Below, piece by piece: positions 25,017 through 32,920 of a stretch of 64,000 bases of DNA (position 1 is the stretch's first letter; each line of letters begins with the position of its first letter). Where the stretch lies: positions 184,576 through 248,575 of the forward strand of contig NZ_JAMBNP010000009.1 of the NCBI RefSeq assembly GCF_023715145.1, written 5' to 3'. This DNA comes from Paenibacillus glycanilyticus. GTDB lineage: Bacteria > Bacillota > Bacilli > Paenibacillales > Paenibacillaceae. The notes below the pieces were generated by a model, which was not told the DNA's origin, did not search any database, and worked only from the letters and a program-made list of their open reading frames with translations. The translations under genes were made by a program, and so were the position numbers.

Positions 25017-26702
25017 CTACATTTTCATTACGCCGCCCGTACTTGCATTCGTAACGAGGTGGGAGTAACGAGCCAGGTAGCCGCGTTTGATTTTTGGTTC
25101 AAAGCCAGGCCATGCGGCGCGGCGTTTTTCCATTTCTTCATCGCTGATCAGCAGGTTAATTCCACGATTGTTCATATCAAGCTCAATGATGTCGCCGTCT
25201 TGAACGAAGGCGATCGGGCCGCCTTCTGCCGCTTCAGGTGAAACGTGGCCGATACTGATCCCGCGGGATGCGCCGGAGAAACGACCGTCGGTGATCAGGC
25301 CGACTTTAGTGCCAAGACCCATACCAACGATTTGCGAAGTTGGAGCAAGCATCTCTGGCATGCCAGGACCGCCTTTAGGACCTTCGTAGCGGATTACGAC
25401 AACATGACCTTCTTTCACTTTGCCGCCGGCGATGCCAGCCAGTGCATCGTCTTGGGAGTCAAAGCAGATTGCAGGACCTTTATGGTAGCCGCCAACCGAT
25501 TTGTCAATAGCGCCGACCTTAACGATTGAGCCGCCTGGAGCCAGGTTGCCGAACAATACAGCCAAGCCGCCACGTTCGCTATGCGGGTTATCGATCGTAC
25601 GGAGAACGTCTGTATCTAAGATTTCACAGCCTTCAACATTCTCGCGAAGTGTTTTACCAGTAACAGTTATACGCGTGCCATCCAATGCGCCATCTTTTTT
25701 GAGCAGCTCATTAAGAACGGCGCTTACGCCGCCTGCAACATGAACATCTTCGATATGGTAATCGGATGCTGGAGCAATTTTCGCAAGATGCGGAACGCGT
25801 TCTGCAATTTCATTGATGCGTTCGATTGGGTATTCGATACCGGCTTCATGCGCAATTGCAAGCGTGTGTAGAACGGTATTAGTTGAACCGCCCAAAGCCA
25901 TATCAAGAGCAAATGCGTTGTCGATAGTTTCTTTTGTAACAATGTCACGTGGTTTGATGCCAAGTTCGATCAGTTTCATCAGCTGGCGAGCCGATTCTTT
26001 AACGAACTCCTTACGCTCAGGCGATACAGCAAGAATCGTACCGTTACCTGGCATTGCAAGGCCAAGGCCTTCTGCAAGACAGTTCATGGAGTTAGCTGTG
26101 AACATTCCGGAGCAAGATCCGCAAGTCGGACAACCAAATTGTTCTAGTTCAGTAAGACCTACTTCATCAATCGTACCAGCGATATATTGGCCAACGCCTT
26201 CAAATACGCTAGTCAGGGAGATTGCGCGGCCGTCAGCAGTTCTGCCGGCTTTCATTGGTCCGCCACTTACGAGCATGGTTGGGATGTTTACGCGAAGGGC
26301 ACCCATCATCATGCCAGGCGTAATTTTGTCGCAGTTAGGAATGCAGACCATACCGTCGAACCAGTGAGCGTTAACTACGGTTTCTATGGAGTCCGCAATA
26401 ATCTCACGGCTAGCAAGGGAATAACGCATTCCGATGTGACCCATCGCAATTCCGTCGTCTACGCCGATTGTATTGAACTCGAACGGCACGCCGCCCGCTT
26501 CGCGAATCGCTTCTTTAACCAGCTTGCCGAATTCCTGCAGATGGACGTGACCCGGAATAATATCAATGTAGGAGTTACAAACCGCGATGAACGGTTTGCC
26601 GAAATCTTCTTCTTTTACGCCTGCCGCCCGCAGAAGGCTGCGGTGAGGAGCGCGGTCAAATCCTTTTTTGATCATGTCTGATCTCATTTTCTTAGGCGCC
26701 AT
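25017..26702 (-). CDS. ilvD: Dihydroxy-acid dehydratase
   Basis: This 561-residue enzyme dehydrates 2,3-dihydroxy acids to 2-keto acids in valine, leucine and isoleucine synthesis. Fe-S cluster cysteines are visible in CIPNCDKITPGM and CGSCSGMFTANSMNCL. The C-terminal GRFSGASRGISIGHVSPEA is a family signature. The ATG at 26702 (MAPKKM) is chosen: GGGAGGG lies 7 bases upstream, while the earlier in-frame ATG overlaps that site. It stands alone here, without other ilv genes. Confidence 0.97.
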   Translation of the reverse strand: MAPKKMRSDMIKKGFDRAPHRSLLRAAGVKEEDFGKPFIAVCNSYIDIIPGHVHLQEFGKLVKEAIREAGGVPFEFNTIGVDDGIAMGHIGMRYSLASREIIADSIETVVNAHWFDGMVCIPNCDKITPGMMMGALRVNIPTMLVSGGPMKAGRTADGRAISLTSVFEGVGQYIAGTIDEVGLTELEQFGCPTCGSCSGMFTANSMNCLAEGLGLAMPGNGTILAVSPERKEFVKESARQLMKLIELGIKPRDIVTKETIDNAFALDMALGGSTNTVLHTLAIAHEAGIEYPIERINEIAERVPHLAKIAPASDYHIEDVHVAGGVSAVLNELLKKDGALDGTRITVTGKTLRENVEGCEILDTDVLRTIDNPHSERGGLAVLFGNLAPGGSIVKVGAIDKSVGGYHKGPAICFDSQDDALAGIAGGKVKEGHVVVIRYEGPKGGPGMPEMLAPTSQIVGMGLGTKVGLITDGRFSGASRGISIGHVSPEAAEGGPIAFVQDGDIIELDMNNRGINLLISDEEMEKRRAAWPGFEPKIKRGYLARYSHLVTNASTGGVMKM

Positions 26703-26849
26703 GCTAGTCCCTCCCATGTAATGTCATACCTTTGAGTTTATCATATCGGACAAACATTGGCTACCGGAGCAGGCGCCGGGAACGGCCGTAATTGCTTGTA
26801 AAACAGAGTAAATTAGGCTTATTATGGTCATTACGCCTTAACTGCCTAC

Positions 26850-26864
26850 AATTTTCGACAAATT
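26850..26864. promoter_or_regulatory. Candidate CodY box
   Basis: AATTTTCGACAAATT matches the CodY consensus AATTTTCWGAAAATT at 12 of 15 positions. It lies between divergent ilvD (148 bp from its start) and the response regulator gene. CodY controls ilv genes in Bacilli, but three mismatches and the distance keep this tentative. Confidence 0.3.
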
Positions 26865-26930
26865 TTATGTTACCGTCTGTTTATTTGTGGCAAAATGAGT
26901 ACTGGTTTGACGAAGGAGGAAACAGACATC

Positions 26931-28577
26931 ATGTATAAACTGCTGCTTGTGGATGACGAGCCGGAAGTAACGGAAGGTCTGATGATGGAGATTGACTGGG
27001 AAAGCTGCGGTTTCTCCGAGGTAAAGACGGCCGGTAACGGCAAGGAAGCGATGGAGCTTGTTGAAAAAATGGAGCCTGATGTGCTCATTACCGATATTAG
27101 CATGCCCTACATGAACGGACTCGAGCTTGCGGACTGGGTGAAGAAAATGTATCCGATCACCAGGGTTGTTATTCTGACAGGGCATGATGAATTTGAATAC
27201 GCCAAGCAAGCGATTAATTTGCAGGTCGAGAACTACCTGCTGAAGCCATTCTCGGGGAGTCAATTGACGGAAACGGTGCTTCAGGTCAAGCGGCGGATGG
27301 ATGAAGAAAGGGCAATGAGGAATAACGTGGAGCTTCTTCAGGAGCATTACCGGATGACGCTCCCGATTGTTAGGGAGAAGTTCCTGTCTTCGCTGATTAC
27401 CCGCCATCAGTCCCTATCAAGCATCCGCGAGAAGGCGGGCAAATACGGCATGGAGCTGGAGGGAGAAGGTTATGTGGTATCCGTCATCTCGGTTCTCCAT
27501 TCGGACAAGCCGGAGGAGGAGACGGATCCTCATCATGCGGTCTCATCGATTAAAGACCTCGATCTGAAGCTGTTTTCCATTACGAATATTGCAAGCGAGA
27601 TATGGACCCGGCATAAGCTTGGCAAAGTATTTATCCATCAGGATCAGGTCGTGCTCTTTACGGTGAGCCCAACCGGCAACCAAGAAGAGGTAATGGAAGC
27701 AACCCAGGACGCTCTGAAGGAAATTTTGCAGAGCATTGACAGATACCTGAAGCTTCCGGTCATGATAGGCGTCGGCACGTTCACCAGGGATATCCCCAGC
27801 TTGAAATACTCGTACAATGCGGCAGAGGTAGCGCTGGATTACCGGAGAATTCTCGGGATTAACCAGATCATCTGCATTGACGATATGGAAGATCGCATGC
27901 AGGAGAAGCTGGTCTTTGACGAGTGGAAGGAGCAGAATCTGGTTCGTTCGATCAAGGTGGGAACCGAGCAGGAGCTGTCGGATGTTATTGACGAGTTGTT
28001 TGAGGATATAACGCGCGTGCAGGCACCGGTACCGGTGCATAACTTCGAGCATTATTTGCTTGAGATGGTAACGTCCATTATCAAATTGTCCAAAATGATC
28101 GACGACGGTACGGACCCGATCTTTGCGAGCGGCATTCTGGATCAATACCAGAAGCTGAATACGCTCAATGAGACGAAGGCGTGGTTCGCTGACCTATGCG
28201 GCAAAGTACGGAGCAGGATTGCCAGCCGCAGGCAGCATTCGTACAAGCATATCGTGGAGGAAGCGGTCCAATTCACGAAAAGCCGTTTCAGCGACCACGA
28301 GTTGTCCATTGCCGTCGTCTGCGCTCATCTTCATATTAGCACGGGTTATTTCAGCAGCTTGTTCAAGAAGGAAGTCAAGATGACGTACGGTGCTTATCTG
28401 CTGCAGCTGCGGATGGAATCGGCCAAGGAATATTTGCGGACGACCGAGCTGAAGACCTTCGAGATAGCCGATAAGGTAGGGTTTGCGGACCCGAATTATT
28501 TCAGTCTTTGCTTTAAGAAATACGCTGGCGTATCGGCCAAGGAATACCGCAGCGGCTTATCGGAGCCATCCAAATGA
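26931..28577 (+). CDS. AraC-type response regulator (YesN family)
   Basis: This 548-residue DNA-binding response regulator has a receiver domain at residues 1-120 with the phosphoacceptor Asp55 in VLITDISMPYMNG and Lys at YLLKPFSG. A middle linker domain of about 300 residues follows. The C-terminal pair of AraC helix-turn-helices covers about 445-545 (HISTGYFSSLFKKEV, FADPNYFSLCFKKYAG). The ATG at 26931 follows AAGGAGG. Its stop overlaps the kinase gene by 4 bases. Context makes the mglBAC importer its likely target. Confidence 0.94.
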   Translation: MYKLLLVDDEPEVTEGLMMEIDWESCGFSEVKTAGNGKEAMELVEKMEPDVLITDISMPYMNGLELADWVKKMYPITRVVILTGHDEFEYAKQAINLQVENYLLKPFSGSQLTETVLQVKRRMDEERAMRNNVELLQEHYRMTLPIVREKFLSSLITRHQSLSSIREKAGKYGMELEGEGYVVSVISVLHSDKPEEETDPHHAVSSIKDLDLKLFSITNIASEIWTRHKLGKVFIHQDQVVLFTVSPTGNQEEVMEATQDALKEILQSIDRYLKLPVMIGVGTFTRDIPSLKYSYNAAEVALDYRRILGINQIICIDDMEDRMQEKLVFDEWKEQNLVRSIKVGTEQELSDVIDELFEDITRVQAPVPVHNFEHYLLEMVTSIIKLSKMIDDGTDPIFASGILDQYQKLNTLNETKAWFADLCGKVRSRIASRRQHSYKHIVEEAVQFTKSRFSDHELSIAVVCAHLHISTGYFSSLFKKEVKMTYGAYLLQLRMESAKEYLRTTELKTFEIADKVGFADPNYFSLCFKKYAGVSAKEYRSGLSEPSK

Positions 28578-30334
28578 GACGCGGGAATAGCAAAAGCATT
28601 CAATACATTTTGTCCATCTCTTTCATTCTGTTCTCGGTCTTTATCATTATTGTCGTAAGTACGGTGCTGTACGGCCGCTTTGCCGCAACGGCAGAAGAGA
28701 ATGCGTTCCGTAATTCGCAGCAGATCGTTGATCAAGTCAGCTACAGTCTGGAAAATAACGTGCAGGCGACCTCCGATTTGTTCAACATGATGTATCATAC
28801 GATCTCGCAAAGCGGCGATGTCGATTCGGATGTCCTGCACCGGCAGCTCGAGACGATGATGTCTACCCGGGCAGATACCGTTTCGCTTGCTATGTTTGAT
28901 GATAAGGGACAGCTTGTCATGGATCTGCCGGATGTTGCGATGAAGAATTCGCTTGATGTTACCTCCGAGAGCTGGTTCCAGAGCGCGCTGGATACACCAA
29001 GCCATTTGTCGATCTCGCTGCCGCATGTGCAGAACCTGTATATGGAGCAGTTCAGATGGGTGGTCTCCTTAAGCAAGAGCATTACGATTTACCATAACGG
29101 CAAGCCCATTCAGGGCGTGCTGCTTCTTGACGTGAACTTCAATACGATTGATGAACTGTCCGACAGGGTCAGCCTTGGCGAGAAAGGTTATGTTTACATT
29201 CTGGACGAATCAGCCGGCAACATCGTGTATCACCCGCAGCTTCAGCTGATCTATGCCGGACTGAAAGACGAGAATGTCGAGCTTGCCCTCAAACATACGT
29301 ATGGCAGTTATATCGATAACACCGCAGACGCTACCAAGATCATCAGTGTTCAGACCATTGGGAATGTAGGCTGGAAGGTGGTAGGCGTGTCCTACAAGAA
29401 TGAAGCCATGACGTCCATCTCGGAGCTGAACAGATCCATGTTCCAGCTCCTTCTTGCTTTAATCCTCATTGTCGTGCTGCTGTCGAGCATCGTTTCTCGG
29501 CGCATATCAAGACCAATCAAGCAGCTTGAGCTGTCCATGAAAAATGTGGAGCATGGAAATTTTGAGCATGCGGCCGTGGGAGAAGGGCCGCTTGAGGTGA
29601 AGCAGCTGGCGGACCGCTTCAACGTGATGATCGGCACGATCAAGAAGCTTATGCGGCAGATCGTATCGGAGCAGGAAAGCAAACGGACCTATGAGCTGGA
29701 AGCTTTGCAGGCGCAGATTAACCCGCATTTCCTGTACAATACGCTGAACTCCGTGGTCCGGATGGTCGGGATGAACAAGAACGAGGAAGTAACCACCATG
29801 ATCACTTCCTTGTCGAAGCTGTTCCGAATTAGTCTTGGCAAAGGGAAAAGCGTGATTACCATTGCCGATGAGCTCGAGCATGCACGGAATTACCTCGTCA
29901 TTCAACAGATGAGGTTTAAGAATAAGTTTGATTTTTCCATAGAGGCGGAGGATGGCGTCGTAAGCTACGCTACCTTGAAGCTGATCGTTCAGCCCTTGAT
30001 CGAAAATGCGCTGGTCCATGGCATCGAGCCGTCCGTCGATAAAGGCCACATCGGGGTGAAGGCCAAGCTGGAAGGCCGGGATATTGTTATAGAAGTGAAG
30101 GATAACGGTCTTGGCATGAGCGAAGAACGGCTGAAGCAGGTAATAGCCGGTCAAGTCACCAGTTCCAAGGGTTCAGGGGTAGGCGTGATGAACGTGCAGG
30201 AGCGGATCCGCTTATTTTACGGCCTGCCTTACGGTTTGCATTTTGAGAGCGAGCTGGAAGAAGGAACAACCGTTACGATTCGATTCCCCGCAATGGAGCT
30301 GGAGCAGGCAGAAGGAAGGGATCAGGGAGAATGA
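28574..30334 (+). CDS. Sensor histidine kinase (YesM family)
   Basis: This 586-residue membrane kinase has a first helix near residues 13-35 (SFILFSVFIIIVVSTVLYG), an extracellular Cache-type domain, and a second helix near 290-312 (LLLALILIVVLLSSIVS). A HAMP domain follows, then the His_kinase domain with phosphoaccepting His385 in QINPHFLYNTLNSV and an HATPase domain (DNGLGMSEERL). It is translationally coupled to the response regulator before it and to the binding protein after it (4-base overlaps at both ends). Confidence 0.95.
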   Translation: MRRGNSKSIQYILSISFILFSVFIIIVVSTVLYGRFAATAEENAFRNSQQIVDQVSYSLENNVQATSDLFNMMYHTISQSGDVDSDVLHRQLETMMSTRADTVSLAMFDDKGQLVMDLPDVAMKNSLDVTSESWFQSALDTPSHLSISLPHVQNLYMEQFRWVVSLSKSITIYHNGKPIQGVLLLDVNFNTIDELSDRVSLGEKGYVYILDESAGNIVYHPQLQLIYAGLKDENVELALKHTYGSYIDNTADATKIISVQTIGNVGWKVVGVSYKNEAMTSISELNRSMFQLLLALILIVVLLSSIVSRRISRPIKQLELSMKNVEHGNFEHAAVGEGPLEVKQLADRFNVMIGTIKKLMRQIVSEQESKRTYELEALQAQINPHFLYNTLNSVVRMVGMNKNEEVTTMITSLSKLFRISLGKGKSVITIADELEHARNYLVIQQMRFKNKFDFSIEAEDGVVSYATLKLIVQPLIENALVHGIEPSVDKGHIGVKAKLEGRDIVIEVKDNGLGMSEERLKQVIAGQVTSSKGSGVGVMNVQERIRLFYGLPYGLHFESELEEGTTVTIRFPAMELEQAEGRDQGE

Positions 30335-31314
30335 ACCGGATACAAAGAATAATTATTGGCGCTTTGCTTGCTGTGACGGCCCTTGTTCTGCTCCTGTCGG
30401 CCTTCAACCCAAGATTTCTGGAGAGGAAGCAGAAGCCTTCGGATATAACGATTCAAGTCATATTGCGGTCTAATGAAAGCGAATATTGGCAAAATGTTGC
30501 GTTAGGCGCGCAAGCGGCGGTCAAGGAGTTCGGAATTACGATGTACATTACCGCTGCCTATGAGGAGGATGATGCGGAAGGTCAGATGCAGGCCGCGATG
30601 AAGTCGCTTCTGACAAAGCCCGATGCCATTGTGCTCGGGGCGAGCGATGATGAAGCCTTTGCCCCGTTTCTGAAAGCCGCCGCAGACCAGCATATTCCCG
30701 TTATCGCTATCGACAGCGTGCTTACATCCGGGAAGACGAAGTCTTATATCGGAATGGATAACTATGCGGCAGGACAAGAAGCGCTGGATGAATTGGCGAA
30801 GCAGTTGAAAGGCCAAGGGGATATAGCGATTGTTGCCCACGCCGAGGGCGGAATTAACGGAAAGCTCAGAGAGCAGGGGATCGTGGATGCAATGGTCAAT
30901 CACCCCGGAATCAATCTTGTTGACCGAGTATTTTGCTCCGGCGACCGCGATCAATGCAGCGAAGCGGTAGGTCAAGCCCTTCATAAGCAGCCGCTGGACG
31001 GGATTATATCGCTTAATACGAAATCCTCGCTTGGCGCGGCTGTAGAGCTGAAGAAAAAGCATGCTGGGGAGCGGGTGAAGCTGATTGGCTTTGACAGCTC
31101 GCCGGAGCTGCTGGAGATGCTGCAGGAGAACCAGCTCCAGAAGCTTATTGTGCAGAATCCGTTCAGCATGGGCTATCTCGGCATCAAATATGCGGTAGAC
31201 GCTGCTCTTGGTCACAAAGTCCCACCCCGGGTCGAAATGAGAAGCATGCTGATCGATAAGCAGAACATGTTCTGGAAGGATAACCAGAAGCTGCTATTCC
31301 CGGTTGTTCAGTAA
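30331..31314 (+). CDS. Membrane-anchored sugar-binding protein, sensor partner
   Basis: This 327-residue type I periplasmic binding protein (Peripla_BP_4 / RbsB-like fold) begins with an uncleaved-looking helix (IIIGALLAVTALVLLLSAF) and has no lipobox. Family features include VILRSNESEYWQNVALGAQ and KLIGFDSSPELLEMLQ. Its place in an overlapping operon with the kinase and regulator suggests it is the sugar-sensing subunit of a three-component system, like AraP of AraPST in Geobacillus or XylFII with LytS in clostridia. The neighbouring mgl genes suggest galactose or a related sugar as signal; this is inference. Confidence 0.87.
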   Translation: MNRIQRIIIGALLAVTALVLLLSAFNPRFLERKQKPSDITIQVILRSNESEYWQNVALGAQAAVKEFGITMYITAAYEEDDAEGQMQAAMKSLLTKPDAIVLGASDDEAFAPFLKAAADQHIPVIAIDSVLTSGKTKSYIGMDNYAAGQEALDELAKQLKGQGDIAIVAHAEGGINGKLREQGIVDAMVNHPGINLVDRVFCSGDRDQCSEAVGQALHKQPLDGIISLNTKSSLGAAVELKKKHAGERVKLIGFDSSPELLEMLQENQLQKLIVQNPFSMGYLGIKYAVDAALGHKVPPRVEMRSMLIDKQNMFWKDNQKLLFPVVQ

Positions 31315-31323
31315 TCAGAAATT

Positions 31324-31357
31324 GATGAGAATATTAATAAAAAAGATGAGAATATTA
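31324..31357 (+). promoter_or_regulatory. 13-bp direct repeat, candidate response-regulator operator
   Basis: GATGAGAATATTA occurs exactly twice, at 31324-31336 and 31345-31357. The 21-bp start-to-start spacing equals two helical turns. It lies just upstream of a weak promoter reading (poor -35 near 31360, CATAAT at 31383-31388), the position expected for an AraC-type activator of mglB. The binder is inferred to be the YesN-type regulator at 26931. Confidence 0.65.
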
Positions 31358-31455
31358 GATTCGAATCCATTTCAAATTTCGACATAATAAGGATGCAGCA
31401 AGCAAGCTATACGGCAAGCTCGCATTACTTAATTCACTCGGGGGGTAATACAGAG

Positions 31456-32472
31456 ATGAAAAAATGGACAGTGGCTCTCGTTGCGGGAGCAGTAGCACTT
31501 ACAGCAGCAGGTTGCTCAAACTCAGATAACGGCGGTTCGGGCGGCGGCAGCCTTCCTAAAACCGGCGTAGCGATTTACAAATTCGACGACACGTTTATGA
31601 GCGGTGTGCGGAACTCGATCAGCAAAGCGGCCGAAGGCAACGTTAAGGTTGATATCGTTGACAGCCAAAACTCCCAACCGACGCAAAACGATAAAGTGGA
31701 CCTGTTTATTACGAAAAAGGTAAAAGCAATGGCGATTAACCCGGTTGACCGTACGGCAGCGGGCGTTATCATCGACAAAGCGCAAAAAGCCGACATTCCG
31801 GTTGTATTCATCAACCGCGAGCCGCTCGCCGACGACCTTGCGAAATGGGACAAAGCGTTCTTCGTAGGGGCGAAAGCGGAAGAGTCGGGCACAATGGAAG
31901 GCGAAATCATCGCCGACTACTGGAAATCGCATCCCGAAGCGGACAAAAACGGCGACGGCGTACTGCAATACGTCATGCTGAAGGGCGAGCCTGGTCACCA
32001 GGATGCCGAGCTTCGCACGAAGTTCTCCGTACAAGCGATCGAAGATGCCGGCATCAAGGTTCAAAAGCTGGCTGAAGATACGGCAATGTGGGACCGCGTT
32101 AAAGGTCAAGAGAAAATGGCAGCCTTCCTTGGTTCCCATGGCGACAAGATCGAAGCGGTTATCGCGAACAACGATGACATGGCTCTTGGCGCAATCGAAG
32201 CGCTGAAAGCGGCTGGCTACTTCAAAGGCGACAAGAAAATGCCGGTTGTAGGCGTTGACGCTACTGACCCTGCCATGCAAGCTCTTAAAGACGGCACGAT
32301 GCTTGGTACGGTTCTGAACGATGCGGACAACCAAGGTAAAGCAACGGTTATGCTGATGAAGGTTCTCGCAGCGGGCGAAACTCCAACTAAAGAAAACACT
32401 GGTTATGACATCACGGACGGCAAGTACGTTTGGATTCCTTATCAGAAAGTAACGCAAGAAAGCGCAAAATAA
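31456..32472 (+). CDS. mglB: Galactose/methyl-galactoside ABC transporter binding protein
   Basis: This 338-residue lipoprotein has a 19-residue signal peptide and the lipobox TAAGC (Cys20), then a Gly/Ser linker. The mature domain is type I periplasmic binding protein fold (GVAIYKFDDTFMSGVRNSI; AVIANNDDMALGAIEALKAAGY; VVGVDATDPAMQALKDGTMLGTV), close to galactose-binding MglB. The ATG at 31456 is supported by GGGGGGT and by the signal peptide; upstream in-frame codons lack a site. The last codons and the stop codon (AAAGCGCAAAATAAG) are already part of the first hairpin-array unit. Confidence 0.92.
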   Translation: MKKWTVALVAGAVALTAAGCSNSDNGGSGGGSLPKTGVAIYKFDDTFMSGVRNSISKAAEGNVKVDIVDSQNSQPTQNDKVDLFITKKVKAMAINPVDRTAAGVIIDKAQKADIPVVFINREPLADDLAKWDKAFFVGAKAEESGTMEGEIIADYWKSHPEADKNGDGVLQYVMLKGEPGHQDAELRTKFSVQAIEDAGIKVQKLAEDTAMWDRVKGQEKMAAFLGSHGDKIEAVIANNDDMALGAIEALKAAGYFKGDKKMPVVGVDATDPAMQALKDGTMLGTVLNDADNQGKATVMLMKVLAAGETPTKENTGYDITDGKYVWIPYQKVTQESAK

Positions 32473-32779
32473 GTTTAGGGATACAAACTGATTTTGTCGC
32501 TAAAGCGCAAAGTAATTCGTTTGTGAACAAGAAGTACTTTGTCGCTAAAGCGCAAAATAAGTTTGGTTGGATACAAACTGATTTTGTCGCTAAAGCGCAA
32601 AATAAGTTTGGTTGGATACAAACTGATTTTGTCGCTAAAGCGCAAAATAAGTTTAGGGATACAAACTGATTTTGTCGCTAAAGCGCAAAGTAATTCGTTT
32701 ATGAACACGAAGTACTTTGTCGCTAAAGCGCAAAGTAATTCGTTTATGAACACGAAGTACTTTGTCGCTAACGGCTAAG
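32464..32779 (+). repeat. Hairpin array between mglB and mglA
   Basis: The 19-base palindrome TTTGTCGCTAAAGCGCAAA occurs six times exactly (32493, 32538, 32583, 32628, 32671, 32716) at 43-45 bp steps, with half-copies at the mglB end and at 32761. Linkers fall into two families, each itself a hairpin: type A with AGTTT...AAACT (24 or 26 bases) and type B with GTAATTCG...CGAAGTAC (26 bases). The order is A', B', A, A, A', B, B. Adjacent identical linkers show recent unit duplication. All three plus frames and the minus strand stay largely open through it, an effect of the repeat rather than evidence of a gene. Confidence 0.93.
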
Positions 32780-32830
32780 TAAGAATATTCGGTAAATAAG
32801 CAACAGAAAAATAAAAATAACGAAACAAAT

Positions 32831-32875
32831 ACAGGGAGCGACAACCGCACTTCCGACGTCGCCCCTGTTTTTTTG
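32831..32875 (+). terminator. Intra-operon terminator between mglB and mglA
   Basis: ACAGGG-GCGAC pairs with GTCGC-CCTGT around a loop and is followed by seven T residues. It lies directly before mglA, so many transcripts would stop after mglB. Confidence 0.8.
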
Positions 32876-32920
32876 TACCTTGCTTCTTGGATGGGAGCCG
32901 GATTAAAGGAGGCTATATTA

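Noticed and set aside
24691..25054. Small genes between the deacetylase gene and ilvD
   Set aside because: The frames on both strands arise from the palindrome and resemble each other; no RBS supports translation.
31522..32457. 311-codon frame antisense to mglB
   Set aside because: Shadow of a clear lipoprotein gene; no start signals.
32430..32778. Open frames through the hairpin array encoding FVAKAQ-type or INELLCALATK-type peptides
   Set aside because: Several frames on both strands stay open because of the repeat period and composition; none has a ribosome binding site, and the array overlaps the mglB end.
32464..32779. CRISPR array
   Set aside because: The repeat is a 19-base palindrome, the spacers belong to only two families and are repeated, and no cas genes are present.
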